NCBI RefSeq assembly: GCF_000740785.1
Contig: NZ_JFZB01000022.1
Location: 21,400-85,399 of the forward strand
DNA: 64,000 bases
Direction: 5' to 3'
Origin: Paenirhodobacter enshiensis
GTDB taxonomy: Bacteria > Pseudomonadota > Alphaproteobacteria > Rhodobacterales > Rhodobacteraceae
Under the pieces are notes generated by a model. The model worked only from the letters and a program-made list of their open reading frames with translations. It was not told the origin of the DNA and did no database searches. The translations under genes were made by a program, and so were the position numbers. Positions 53,899 to 62,431 of the stretch are shown here, in pieces. Within the stretch, counting starts at the first letter, position 1. Every line of letters starts with the position of its first letter.

Positions 53899-54831
53899 TC
53901 ATCCTCCGATCGACGCACCGAGCGCCAGAAGCAGGGCGATCCATGCGATCGCCCGGCGATAATGCACAAGCCCCCGGTTCAGATCCACCGGGGTCGGATC
54001 CGGCGCACCGGGGTTCAGCCAGGGCTCGTCCGAGACCGTGCCGCCATAGATCCGCGGCCCCGAGAGCCGCACGCCCAGTCCGCCGGCCAGCGCCGCCTCG
54101 GGCCAGCCGGCGTTGGGCGAGCGGTGATGGCGCGCGTCGCGCCACATGATGCGCAGCGCCCGCCCGCAGCCCCGCCCCGAGGCCAGCGCGAAGAGCACCC
54201 CGCTCAGCCGCGCGGGGATCAGGTTCGCCACGTCGTCAATCCGCGCCGAGGCCCAGCCGAAGGCCTCGAACCGGGCGTTGCGATGCCCGATCATCGAATC
54301 GAGCGTGTTGATCGCCTTGTAGGCGGCGATGCCCGGCAGCCCCGCGACCGCGCCCCAGAACAGGGGCGCCACGATCCCGTCCGAGGTATTCTCGGCCAGG
54401 CTTTCCAGCGCCGCGCGCGCCACGCCCGCCGTGTCGAGCGTCTCGGGATTGCGGCCGACGATCATCGCGACGGCGGCCCGCGCGCCCGCCAGATCGCCCG
54501 CGATCAGCGGCCCGGCCACCCGCGCCACGTGATCGTGCATCGAGCGCACCGCGACCAGCGGCCAGGCCAGAACCCCGCCGATCAGCACGCCGGGCCAGCC
54601 CTCCGGCAACAGCGCCTGAAGAAGCGCCCCGATCCCCGCCGCGAGGCCGATCACGATCAGCGCCACCGCCACGCCCGCCGGCCGGCGACGGCGGTTCAGC
54701 CGCCCCTCCAGCGCCGAGATCAGCGCGCCGAGCCATGTCACCGGATGGCCGATCCGGCGAAACAGCGCATCGGGCCAGCCGAAGCACAGATCGACCGCCA
54801 TCGCGACCAGCATCATCAGCGCGAAACTCAT
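53899..54831 (-). CDS. cobD: Adenosylcobinamide-phosphate synthase
   Basis: The 310-residue membrane protein attaches (R)-1-amino-2-propanol or its phosphate to cobyric acid. CobD/CbiB motifs are DLCFGWPDALFRRIGHPVTWLGALI, ALESLAENTSDGIVAPLFWGAVAGLPGIAAYKAINTLDSMIGHR and an NLIPARLSGVLFAL region. Several helices are visible. The start at 54831 overlaps the cobC stop by four bases. Confidence 0.94.
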   Translation of the reverse strand: MSFALMMLVAMAVDLCFGWPDALFRRIGHPVTWLGALISALEGRLNRRRRPAGVAVALIVIGLAAGIGALLQALLPEGWPGVLIGGVLAWPLVAVRSMHDHVARVAGPLIAGDLAGARAAVAMIVGRNPETLDTAGVARAALESLAENTSDGIVAPLFWGAVAGLPGIAAYKAINTLDSMIGHRNARFEAFGWASARIDDVANLIPARLSGVLFALASGRGCGRALRIMWRDARHHRSPNAGWPEAALAGGLGVRLSGPRIYGGTVSDEPWLNPGAPDPTPVDLNRGLVHYRRAIAWIALLLALGASIGG

Positions 54832-55376
54832 CCGTTCACCCCGATCACCGCCCATTGCCCGGCGCCGAGCCACAGAAACCGGCTGAGCGACAGGGGCGCC
54901 ACCTGAAACGCCAGCGCGCCCGGCACCGAGCCTGTGGCGAGCGCGAGCGCCGCGCGCACCGTGCCGGCATGGGCCACGACCGCCCGCCGCCCGCCAAGCG
55001 CCCCGATCCGGTCGAGCGCCGGCGCCACGCGGGCGCACATCGCGGCGAAACTCTCGCCACCCGGCGGCGCATGAGCCGCCAGCTCAGCGGCGCTCAGCGG
55101 TCCGAGGTCGGGCAGATCGGTGCGCGGCATGTCTTCCCAGTCGCCGAAATCCTGCTCCCACAGGGCCGCGTCCTCGGCGATGGCGCGACCGGGCCAGAGG
55201 GCGCGCGCCGTCTCGATGCAGCGCCGTGCCGGCGAGGCAAGAACGCCGTCGACCGCCCCGATCCGCCCGGCCAGCGCTGTGACGTCGGGCAGCGCGGCCG
55301 CAACGTCACGCCTTCCGGCCACCCGCCCCTCGTCCAGCGCAGGCGCGTGCCGGATCACGATCAGCTCCGTCGCCAT
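54828..55376 (-). CDS. cobC: Histidine phosphatase, probable alpha-ribazole phosphatase
   Basis: The 182-residue phosphoglycerate-mutase-like enzyme has IRHAPA (phosphohistidine RH), SPARRCIETARAL and VAHAGTVRAALAL. In this cobalamin context it most likely dephosphorylates alpha-ribazole 5'-phosphate or adenosylcobalamin 5'-phosphate. It has AAGGAGAAAC before its start and overlaps cobD by four bases. Divergent from cobP, with only 69 bases between them. Confidence 0.85.
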   Translation of the reverse strand: MATELIVIRHAPALDEGRVAGRRDVAAALPDVTALAGRIGAVDGVLASPARRCIETARALWPGRAIAEDAALWEQDFGDWEDMPRTDLPDLGPLSAAELAAHAPPGGESFAAMCARVAPALDRIGALGGRRAVVAHAGTVRAALALATGSVPGALAFQVAPLSLSRFLWLGAGQWAVIGVNG

Positions 55377-55445
55377 CGCCGTTTCTCCTTGTCTTCGCGG
55401 TCCCTTTTCTGCTTTGAACCGGGGCGGGGAACAAGGGGAGATCCG

Positions 55446-55949
55446 ATGAGGCATACGATCCTCGTCACCGGCGGGGTGCGTTCTGGCAAGAGCGCCATCG
55501 CCGAGGAGCGAACCCTAGGGTTCGGCGCGCCCGCCACCTACATCGCCACGGCTCAGGCCCTAGACGACGAGATGGCAGAGCGCATCGCCCGCCATCAGGC
55601 CCGCCGCGGGCCGGAGTGGCGCACGGTCTCCGAACCCCTCGATCTGCCGGCGGCGATCGCGGCCAGCGACGGCACGCCCCGCCTCGTCGATTGCCTGACC
55701 CTGTGGCTGACCAATCTGATGCTTGCCGAGCGCGACTGGCGCGCCGAGACGGAGCGCCTCACCGCCACCCTCGCGCGGCAAAGCGCGCCGGTGGTTCTGG
55801 TCAGCAACGAAGTGGGCCTCGGCATCGTTCCCGACAATGCGCTGGCCCGACGGTTTCGCGATGCCGCCGGGCTGATGAACCAAGATGTGGCCAAGGTGGC
55901 GGATGAGGTGATCCTCGCCGTCGCGGGCCTTCCCCTGAAGGTGAAATGA
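55446..55949 (+). CDS. cobP: Adenosylcobinamide kinase / guanylyltransferase
   Basis: The 167-residue bifunctional enzyme (CobU/CobP) phosphorylates adenosylcobinamide and adds GMP. It has the P-loop VTGGVRSGKSAIAE, the guanylylated-histidine region ERIARHQARRG, and SNEVGLGIVPDNALARRFRDAAGLMNQ. It overlaps cobT by four bases (ATGA). First gene of cobP-cobT-cobS. Confidence 0.95.
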   Translation: MRHTILVTGGVRSGKSAIAEERTLGFGAPATYIATAQALDDEMAERIARHQARRGPEWRTVSEPLDLPAAIAASDGTPRLVDCLTLWLTNLMLAERDWRAETERLTATLARQSAPVVLVSNEVGLGIVPDNALARRFRDAAGLMNQDVAKVADEVILAVAGLPLKVK

Positions 55950-56959
55950 TGGATTTCCGTATCTCGTCCCTGTCCGAAGTTCCCGCGCTGGCGGCAAGCC
56001 TGCCGAAGGCCGACGAAGCCGCGCGCAAGGCCGCGCTCGCGCGTCAGAACAGCCTGACGAAGCCGCCGGGCTCGCTCGGCCGGCTGGAGGAGCTGGCGGT
56101 GTTCATGGCCGGCTGGCGCGCCACCGCGCGGCCCGAGATCGCGCTCGCCCAGGCCATCGTCTTCGCCGGCAATCACGGCATCTGCGCGCAGGGCGTGAAC
56201 CCCTATCCGCAGGAAGTCACCGCGCAGATGGTGGCGAATTACCGCGCGGGCGGTGCCTCGATCAACCAGATCTGCGCCGTGACCGGGGCGGAGCTCGACG
56301 CGGTGGAGCTGGACCTCGACCGCCCGACCGCCGATTTCACCCAAGGCCCGGCGATGACCGAGGCCGAGACCCTCGACGCGATGAACCGCGGCGCGGCGGC
56401 GGTGCGGGCGGATGCCGATGTGCTGATCCTCGGCGAGATGGGCATCGGCAATTCGACCATCGCCTCGGCGGTGGCGGCGGCGCTGTTCGGCGGGCCGGTC
56501 GCAGGCTGGGTCGGGCGCGGCACCGGTTCGGACGACGCCGGCGTGAAGCGCAAGATCGACGCCATCGAACGCGGTCTGGCGCTGCATGGCGGCAAGGATG
56601 CGATGGGGATCCTCGCCGCGCTCGGCGGGCGCGAGCAGGCGGCGATCTGCGGCGCGACGCTGGCCGCGCGCAGCCGCGGCATCCCGGTGATCCTCGACGG
56701 GTTCATCTGCACCTCGGCCGCGGCGCCGCTGTTCGGCGCGGCGCCGGCGCTTCTGGATCACTGCCTCGTCGGGCACGTCTCGGTCGAACCCGGTCACCGC
56801 AGGCTGCTCGACGCGATGGGCAAGGAGCCGATCCTCAACCTCGGGATGCGGCTCGGCGAAGGCTCCGGCGCGGCGCTGGCGCTTGGCATCCTGCGCGCGG
56901 CGCTGGCGTGTCACAACGGCATGGCGACCTTCGGCGAGGCCGGGGTCAGCGACAAATGA
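55946..56959 (+). CDS. cobT: Nicotinate-nucleotide-dimethylbenzimidazole phosphoribosyltransferase
   Basis: The 337-residue enzyme makes alpha-ribazole phosphate from dimethylbenzimidazole and nicotinate mononucleotide. Motifs are KPPGSLGRLEELAVFMAGW, IVFAGNHGICAQGVNPYPQEVTAQMV, LGEMGIGNSTIASAVAAALFGG and the C-terminal LRLGEGSGAALAL (catalytic Glu region). ATGA overlaps at both ends link it with cobP and cobS. An ATG at 55949 is an alternative start. Confidence 0.96.
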   Translation: MMDFRISSLSEVPALAASLPKADEAARKAALARQNSLTKPPGSLGRLEELAVFMAGWRATARPEIALAQAIVFAGNHGICAQGVNPYPQEVTAQMVANYRAGGASINQICAVTGAELDAVELDLDRPTADFTQGPAMTEAETLDAMNRGAAAVRADADVLILGEMGIGNSTIASAVAAALFGGPVAGWVGRGTGSDDAGVKRKIDAIERGLALHGGKDAMGILAALGGREQAAICGATLAARSRGIPVILDGFICTSAAAPLFGAAPALLDHCLVGHVSVEPGHRRLLDAMGKEPILNLGMRLGEGSGAALALGILRAALACHNGMATFGEAGVSDK

Positions 56960-57681
56960 GCCGGCTCGCCGAGGCACGTCTGGCGCTGATGCTGCTCAGC
57001 CGGCTGCCGGCCGGGCGCCTGCCCGAGCCCGCGCCGCGCTTCGCGGACGCCGCCTGGGCCTTCCCGCTCGCCGGTCTGGCGGTGGGGGTCGTGGCCGCTG
57101 CGGTGATGAGCCTCGCGCTCGCCGCGGGGCTGCCCGCGACGGTGGCGGCGGGGCTCGCGCTCGCGACGCAGATCGCGCTGACCGGCGGGTTGCACGAGGA
57201 CGGCATCGCCGATCTGTGTGACGGCTTCTGGGGCGGATACGACCGCGCCCGCCGGCTGGAGATCATGCGCGATTCGCGCATCGGCTCCTATGGTGCGCTC
57301 GGGATCGTGCTGTCGGTCGGGCTGCGGTGGGCGGCGCTGGCCGCGGTGCCGGAGCCCGCGACCGCGCTGATCGTCGCCGCGATGGCCAGCCGCGTCGCCC
57401 CGGTCGCACTGATGGCCTGGCTGGAACCGGCGCGCGCCGACGGGCTTGGCCATGCAGCCGCCGAGGTCGACGGGCTGCGCGTGGCGGCGGCCTTCGTCAT
57501 CGGCCTGGTGCCGCTGGTGGTCTTCGCGCAAGGGTTCGCCGCGGCGGTGCTGGCGGCGCTTGCGGTCACCGCACTCGCGCTGATCGCGAAGGCCCGGATC
57601 GGCGGGCAGACCGGCGACGTGCTCGGCGCCTCGCAGCAGATCGCCGAGATCGCGGTGCTCATCACCCTGTGCGCGCGCTGA
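56956..57681 (+). CDS. cobS: Cobalamin synthase (adenosylcobinamide-GDP ribazoletransferase)
   Basis: The 241-residue polytopic membrane enzyme joins adenosylcobinamide-GDP and alpha-ribazole. The signature is GGLHEDGIADLCDGFWGGYDRARRLEIMRDSRIGSYGALG. About six hydrophobic helices are visible. The start at 56956 (MSRLAEARLALMLLSRLP) forms ATGA with the cobT stop. Last gene of the operon; a hairpin follows. Confidence 0.95.
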   Translation: MSRLAEARLALMLLSRLPAGRLPEPAPRFADAAWAFPLAGLAVGVVAAAVMSLALAAGLPATVAAGLALATQIALTGGLHEDGIADLCDGFWGGYDRARRLEIMRDSRIGSYGALGIVLSVGLRWAALAAVPEPATALIVAAMASRVAPVALMAWLEPARADGLGHAAAEVDGLRVAAAFVIGLVPLVVFAQGFAAAVLAALAVTALALIAKARIGGQTGDVLGASQQIAEIAVLITLCAR

Positions 57682-57696
57682 GCCCCTCGCGAAGGA

Positions 57697-57738
57697 GCAA
57701 TCCGGCCGGCCGAACAAGTCTCTGGCCGGATTGCCGTT
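57697..57738 (+). terminator. Terminator-like hairpin after cobS
   Basis: GCAATCCGGCC (57697-57707) and GGCCGGATTGC (57724-57734) form a perfect 11-bp stem with a 16-base loop, followed by CGTTTC. Confidence 0.65.
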
Positions 57739-57783
57739 TCGGCGGTATCGTGAAACCTCAGTCGAACTGACAGGAGAACTGCC

Positions 57784-58101
57784 ATGAACGTGCAAGACGA
57801 GATTGCCGAACTGCGCAAGGCCCTGAAAGCTGCCGAGGCCAAGGCCGCGCGCAAGGCCAAGACCGATCTGGAAGAGCTGGCCGAAGAGATCGACCCCGAC
57901 AAGGAAACCGGCCCCGACGGCGACCCGTTGGGCGACATCCGCGAGAAGCTCGGCGCGCTGCGCGACGAGCTGAATGCGATGCTCGGCCCGGTCGGCGAGA
58001 AGGCCGCCGAGATCCCCGCGAAATATCCGCTGGCGACGGCGATGGCGGCGCTTGGCCTCGGGGTCGCGCTCGGCCTGTCGCTGAGCCACAAGCGGCGCTG
58101 A
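57784..58101 (+). CDS. DUF883/ElaB-like small membrane-anchored protein
   Basis: The 105-residue protein starts with a charged coiled-coil-like region (MNVQDEIAELRKALKAAEAKAARKAKTDLEELAEEI), and has a C-terminal hydrophobic helix (YPLATAMAALGLGVALGLSLS) and KRR end, the layout of DUF883 (ElaB/YqjD) proteins. In E. coli related proteins associate with ribosomes at the inner membrane in stationary phase; here the role is unproven. It is 19 bases before a second small membrane protein. Confidence 0.75.
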   Translation: MNVQDEIAELRKALKAAEAKAARKAKTDLEELAEEIDPDKETGPDGDPLGDIREKLGALRDELNAMLGPVGEKAAEIPAKYPLATAMAALGLGVALGLSLSHKRR

Positions 58102-58120
58102 CCCCCGACGGGAGACCGGA

Positions 58121-58570
58121 ATGCAGACCCTCGAAACCGCCCGGACCTATGGCCGCATCGCCTGGCTGCGCCGGCAGGTGCTGTTGCAGCTTGCACTGCG
58201 GCGCGTGGTGGCGGGCGTGGTGGCGGCGCTCGCGGCGCTGGTCGCGCTCGGCTTCGGCACGGCGGCGGCCTACATGGGATTGCGGCTGTGGATGGGGCCG
58301 ATCGGGGCGGCGGCGATCGCCGGGGCCGGCTGGCTGCTGATCGCGGCCGTCGCCGGCATCTATGCCGGCAGCACGCCGCGCTCGACGGAACTCGACGCGC
58401 TCGAACAGATGGAGGTCGAGGCGCGAGAGCGCACCGCCGTCGCGGTCGAGCGGCTGACCGGCATCGGCGCGCGGGCCGAGGCGATGAGCGGCACGCTGAC
58501 CCTTCTCTTCGCGCTGTTTCGCGCGCTGCGCCGGATGGGCCGGCGGGGCGGAGACGCTCCGGACGCGTAA
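58121..58570 (+). CDS. Small phage-holin-superfamily III/YqjE-like membrane protein
   Basis: The 149-residue protein has two hydrophobic helices (VVAGVVAALAALVALGFGTAAAYMGL and GAAAIAGAGWLLIAAVAGIYAG) and basic ends, resembling the YqjE / phage holin family 3 pattern found beside YqjD-like genes. No phage genes are nearby. It is in the same operon as the DUF883 gene. Function unknown. Confidence 0.6.
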   Translation: MQTLETARTYGRIAWLRRQVLLQLALRRVVAGVVAALAALVALGFGTAAAYMGLRLWMGPIGAAAIAGAGWLLIAAVAGIYAGSTPRSTELDALEQMEVEARERTAVAVERLTGIGARAEAMSGTLTLLFALFRALRRMGRRGGDAPDA

Positions 58571-58579
58571 CCTCACCCG

Positions 58580-58599
58580 ACGGCAGGGATTCCTGCCGT
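58580..58599 (+). terminator. Stem-loop after the holin-like gene
   Basis: ACGGCAGG-GATT-CCTGCCGT, a perfect 8-bp stem with a four-base loop, just beyond the stop codon, followed by TGACTT. Confidence 0.6.
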
Positions 58600-58662
58600 T
58601 GACTTCCCCCCCGTTGCGGCCGAACCTGCGCCGGATTGCACCCGTGGCACAGGAGACCCGTG

Positions 58663-59700
58663 ATGCCCCGTGATAATTCCCTTCGTGTTCCGCCGCTTGC
58701 GCGCACAGCTCTGGCGGCCGCGCTGATCGCGACGGGGGCCATGCTGCCGGCGCCGGTGCTGGCGGAAGGGGTGTTCTCGAACCTTCTGGTGACGCTCGGA
58801 CTGAAATCGGCCGATGAGGGGATTGCCTCCTCGAACGGCCGGCTGGAGGCGCAAAGCGTCGATGTCGCCTCGAAATACGCCGGGCGCATCGCCACGGTGA
58901 CGGTGCATGAAGGCGATGTGGTCACCGCAGGCCAGGTGATCGCCACCATCGACGACCGCGACGTTCAGGCGAAGCTCGCCGCTGCGGAAGCCTCGGTGCT
59001 GCAGGCCAAGGCCTCGAAGGAACAGGCCGGGGCCGCGGTGCAGCAGGCGGAAAGCGCGCTCTCCTATGCCGAGACCACATTCCAGCGCACCACGGCCCTT
59101 CAGGTGGGCGGGATCGCGGCGAAACAGACGCTCGACGATGCGACGAATGGACTGAAGGCGGCACAGGCGGGGCTTGCCAGCGCGACGGCGCAGGTCTCGG
59201 CCGCGGATGCGCTGATCGCCTCGGCTCAGGCCAATGTGCAGGCGATTCAGGTCGCACTCGACGATCTGACGATCCGCGCGCCGCTGGCCGGCCGGGTCGA
59301 ATACCGGCTGCACGAACCCGGCGAAGTGATCGCGGCCGGAACGCCGGTGGTAACGCTGCTCGACCTCACCGATGTCTACATGAACCTTTACCTGCCCGCC
59401 GATACCGTCGCCACGCTGTCGAGCGACGACGACGCGCGGCTGATCTTCGACGCGATCCCGCAATACGTGATCCCGGCCAGGGTGACCTTCATCTCGCCCG
59501 AGGCGCAGTTCACCCCGAAAAGCGTCGAGACCGCCGAGGAACGCGCCAAGCTGGTGTTCCGCGTCAAGCTGTCTATCCCCAAGGAACTGCTGGAGAAATT
59601 TCAGCAATATGTGAAGGTGGGCGTGCGCGGCATGGGCTATGTACGCAACGATCCGGCGGCCCGGTGGCCCGCCAACCTGACCGTCAAGCTGCCGCAATAG
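58663..59700 (+). CDS. HlyD-family periplasmic adaptor (YhiI-like)
   Basis: The 345-residue membrane fusion protein has a signal/anchor segment (LARTALAAALIATGAMLPAPVLA). A lipoyl half-motif follows (GRIATVTVHEGDVVTAGQVIATIDDRDVQAKLAAAEA), then an alpha-hairpin coiled coil rich in Ala/Gln (~residues 105-190). The second lipoyl half and beta-barrel come next (LTIRAPLAGRVEYRLHEPGEVIAAGTPV). It links the RbbA/YhhJ-type ABC exporter to the periplasm. The start at 58663 follows AGGAGACCC. First gene of a three-gene export operon. Confidence 0.9.
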   Translation: MPRDNSLRVPPLARTALAAALIATGAMLPAPVLAEGVFSNLLVTLGLKSADEGIASSNGRLEAQSVDVASKYAGRIATVTVHEGDVVTAGQVIATIDDRDVQAKLAAAEASVLQAKASKEQAGAAVQQAESALSYAETTFQRTTALQVGGIAAKQTLDDATNGLKAAQAGLASATAQVSAADALIASAQANVQAIQVALDDLTIRAPLAGRVEYRLHEPGEVIAAGTPVVTLLDLTDVYMNLYLPADTVATLSSDDDARLIFDAIPQYVIPARVTFISPEAQFTPKSVETAEERAKLVFRVKLSIPKELLEKFQQYVKVGVRGMGYVRNDPAARWPANLTVKLPQ

Positions 59701-59707
59701 GCGCGCG

Positions 59708-62428
59708 ATGGAATTCGCGGCGGAACTGAACGGGGTCAGCCATCGTTACGGCAAGGTCGCCGCGCTCGATGCGGTCAGCCTGCAGATCCCGGCGGGCTGC
59801 ATGGCGGGGCTGATCGGGCCGGACGGGGTGGGCAAGTCGACGCTGCTCGCGCTGGTCGCGGGGGTGCGGCGGCTGCAAACGGGAACGATCTCGGCGCTCG
59901 GGCGCGACATGGCGGGCGCGAAGGACCGCGCCGCCAACGCGCCGCGCATCGCCTACATGCCGCAGGGGTTGGGGCGGAACCTCTACCCGACGCTCAGCGT
60001 GCATGAGAACCTCGATTTCTTCGGCCGGCTGTTCGGCCAGAAACCCGCCGAGCGCGAGGCCCGCATCCGGATGCTGACCGCGGCGACCGGGCTCGATCCG
60101 TTTCTCGCGCGGCCGGCGGGCAAGCTCTCGGGCGGGATGAAGCAAAAGCTCGCGCTGTGCTGCGCGCTGATCCACGATCCGGAACTGCTGATCCTCGACG
60201 AGCCGACGACCGGCGTCGACCCGCTGTCGCGGCGCCAGTTCTGGGAGCTGATCGACTCGATCCGCGCCCGGATGCCGGGGATGAGCGTGATCACCGCCAC
60301 CGCCTACATGGAAGAGGCCGAGCGTTTCGACTGGCTCGCCGCGATGGACGGCGGCAAGGTGATCGCCTCGGGCAGCCCGGCCGAGCTGCGGGCGCAAGCG
60401 GGCGAGGACACGCTCGACGCCGCGTTCATCGCGCTTCTGCCCGAAGCCGAGCGCGCCGCCCACAAGCCCGTGGTGCTGCGCCCGCGCATCGAGACCCCCG
60501 GCAAGGTCCCGGCGATCGAGGCGCACGATCTGACCATGCGTTTCGGCAGTTTCACCGCGGTCGACAACGTCAGCTTCGAGATCCCCGAGGGCGAAATCTT
60601 CGGCTTCCTCGGCTCGAACGGCTGCGGCAAGTCGACGACGATGAAGATGATGACCGGCCTCCTGACGCCGACCGAGGGCGAGACCCGCCTGTTCGGCGAA
60701 GAGCTGACGAATTCCGACATGCAGTCGCGGCTGCGCATCGGCTACATGTCGCAAAGCTTCTCGCTGTATACTGAGCTGACGGTGCGCCAGAACCTCGCAC
60801 TGCACGCAAGGCTTTACGAAATCCCCGCCGCGCGGCAGGCCCCCCGCGTCGCCGAGGTGCTGAAGGAATTCGAGCTGACCGAGGTCGCCGACGCCCTGCC
60901 CGACGCGCTGCCCCTCGGGATGCGGCAGCGCTTGCAGCTCGCCGTCGCCACGATCCACGAGCCGCGCATCCTGATCCTCGACGAGCCGACCTCGGGCGTC
61001 GATCCGGTGGCGCGCGACGGGTTCTGGCGCATCCTGATCTCGCTCGCGCGCGACAAGGGCGTGACGATCTTCATCTCGACCCATTTCATGAACGAGGCGG
61101 CGCGCTGCGACCGGATCTCGCTGATGCACGCGGGCCGCGTGCTGGCCGTCGGCACCCCGGCCGAGCTGACCGAACGGCGCCACGCTGCGACGCTGGAAGA
61201 GGCCTTCATCGCCTATCTCGAGGACGAGATAGGCCGGGCCGGAACGACCGACACCGCGACCGACAGCGCCGCACTGACTACGGAACGCCGGGTCGAGACC
61301 TCGCTCGTGCAGCGCGCGGCAACGCGGCTGTGGGCCTATACTTGGCGCGAGGCGCTGGAACTGATGCGCGATCCGATCCGGCTGTTCTTCGCCCTCGCCG
61401 GGCCGGTGATCTTGCTGCTGACGGTGGGCTTCGGCATTTCCTTCGACGTGAACCGGCTGCGCTTCGCGGTGCTCGATCTTGACCGGACGGCACAAAGCCG
61501 CGCACTCACCGAACAGTTCACCTCGATCCGGCAATTTGCCGCCGGCCCGCCGCTGACCAGCCATGATGAGCTCGATACGCAGATGGGCGACGGCAGCACC
61601 ACCGTGGCCCTCGAAATCCCGAGCGGCTTCGGCAGGGATCTGGCCGCCGGCCGCACGCCCGAGGTCTCGCTGTGGTTCGACGGCGCCATGACCTTCCGCG
61701 CCGAGACCGCGCGCGGTTACGCGCTCGGCCTGCTTTCGGCCTATCAGACCCGGGTGATCGAGGAGCAGGGCGGCAGCGCCAGCCCGGTCAGCATCGTCAG
61801 CCGCTACCGCTTCAATCAGGCGTTCAAGAGCGCGAACGCCATGGTCCCCTCGATCCTGATGATGATCTTGCTGCTGATCCCGGCGGTGATGGCCGCCATC
61901 GGCGTGGTGCGCGAGGTCGAATCCGGCACCATCGCAAATTTCCGTTCGACTCCGATCACGCGGCTCGAATTCCTGATCGGCAAGCAGCTGCCCTATATCG
62001 CAATCTCCTGGGGGGCGTTCTGGGTGCTGTTTCTGATGGGGCTGACGGTATTTCGCGTGCCCTTCACCGGCAGCCTGCCGATGCTGGCCACCGCTTCGCT
62101 GGTCTACGTGATCGCCACCACCGGCTTCGGACAGCTGATTTCGACGTTCACCTCCAGCCAGGTCGCGGCGGTGTTCGCGACGGCGGTGGCGACGATCATC
62201 CCGGCGATGAACTTCTCGGGGCTCATCGTGCCGGTGTCCTCGCTCGCCCCCGTGCCGCATCTGATCGGACAGATCTTCCCCGGCTCATGGTTCCAGCACG
62301 TCAGCGTCGGCGCCTTCGTGAAGGGCTACGGCTGGCCCGAGGCCGGGCCGAATGTCGCGGTGCTGGCGGGCTTCGGCCTCGCCTATCTGGTCGCCGCCAC
62401 GCTGTTCTTGCGCAAGCAGGAGGCCTGA
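59708..62428 (+). CDS. RbbA-like ABC transporter: two ATPase domains fused to a permease
   Basis: The 906-residue protein has NBD1 (Walker A GPDGVGKST at ~37-45, signature LSGGMKQ) and NBD2 (Walker A GSNGCGKST near 302-310). The NBD2 signature is degenerate (LPLGMRQRLQLAV). An ABC-2 permease domain follows, from ~residue 555 to the end (IRLFFALAGPVILLLTVGFGISF, then VPSILMMILLLIPAVMAAIGVVREVESGT). This matches the YhiH/RbbA architecture. Substrate unknown. It lies 7 bases after the HlyD gene. Confidence 0.93.
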   Translation: MEFAAELNGVSHRYGKVAALDAVSLQIPAGCMAGLIGPDGVGKSTLLALVAGVRRLQTGTISALGRDMAGAKDRAANAPRIAYMPQGLGRNLYPTLSVHENLDFFGRLFGQKPAEREARIRMLTAATGLDPFLARPAGKLSGGMKQKLALCCALIHDPELLILDEPTTGVDPLSRRQFWELIDSIRARMPGMSVITATAYMEEAERFDWLAAMDGGKVIASGSPAELRAQAGEDTLDAAFIALLPEAERAAHKPVVLRPRIETPGKVPAIEAHDLTMRFGSFTAVDNVSFEIPEGEIFGFLGSNGCGKSTTMKMMTGLLTPTEGETRLFGEELTNSDMQSRLRIGYMSQSFSLYTELTVRQNLALHARLYEIPAARQAPRVAEVLKEFELTEVADALPDALPLGMRQRLQLAVATIHEPRILILDEPTSGVDPVARDGFWRILISLARDKGVTIFISTHFMNEAARCDRISLMHAGRVLAVGTPAELTERRHAATLEEAFIAYLEDEIGRAGTTDTATDSAALTTERRVETSLVQRAATRLWAYTWREALELMRDPIRLFFALAGPVILLLTVGFGISFDVNRLRFAVLDLDRTAQSRALTEQFTSIRQFAAGPPLTSHDELDTQMGDGSTTVALEIPSGFGRDLAAGRTPEVSLWFDGAMTFRAETARGYALGLLSAYQTRVIEEQGGSASPVSIVSRYRFNQAFKSANAMVPSILMMILLLIPAVMAAIGVVREVESGTIANFRSTPITRLEFLIGKQLPYIAISWGAFWVLFLMGLTVFRVPFTGSLPMLATASLVYVIATTGFGQLISTFTSSQVAAVFATAVATIIPAMNFSGLIVPVSSLAPVPHLIGQIFPGSWFQHVSVGAFVKGYGWPEAGPNVAVLAGFGLAYLVAATLFLRKQEA

Positions 62429-62431
62429 GAC

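Noticed and set aside
55377..55445. Cobalamin riboswitch in the cobC-cobP divergent gap
   Set aside because: The gap is only 69 bases and has no B12-box (GCCACTG-like) sequence; no such element was seen near queG or the other cob genes either.
58121..58570. Prophage remnant based on the holin-like protein
   Set aside because: No lysin, terminase or tail genes are present; flanking genes are chromosomal cob and exporter genes, and YqjE-like proteins share this fold.
59684..62260. Long leftward open frame antisense to the RbbA-like gene
   Set aside because: Low-complexity Arg/Gly/Asp-rich translation with no motifs. The plus strand carries two ABC ATPase domains and a permease.
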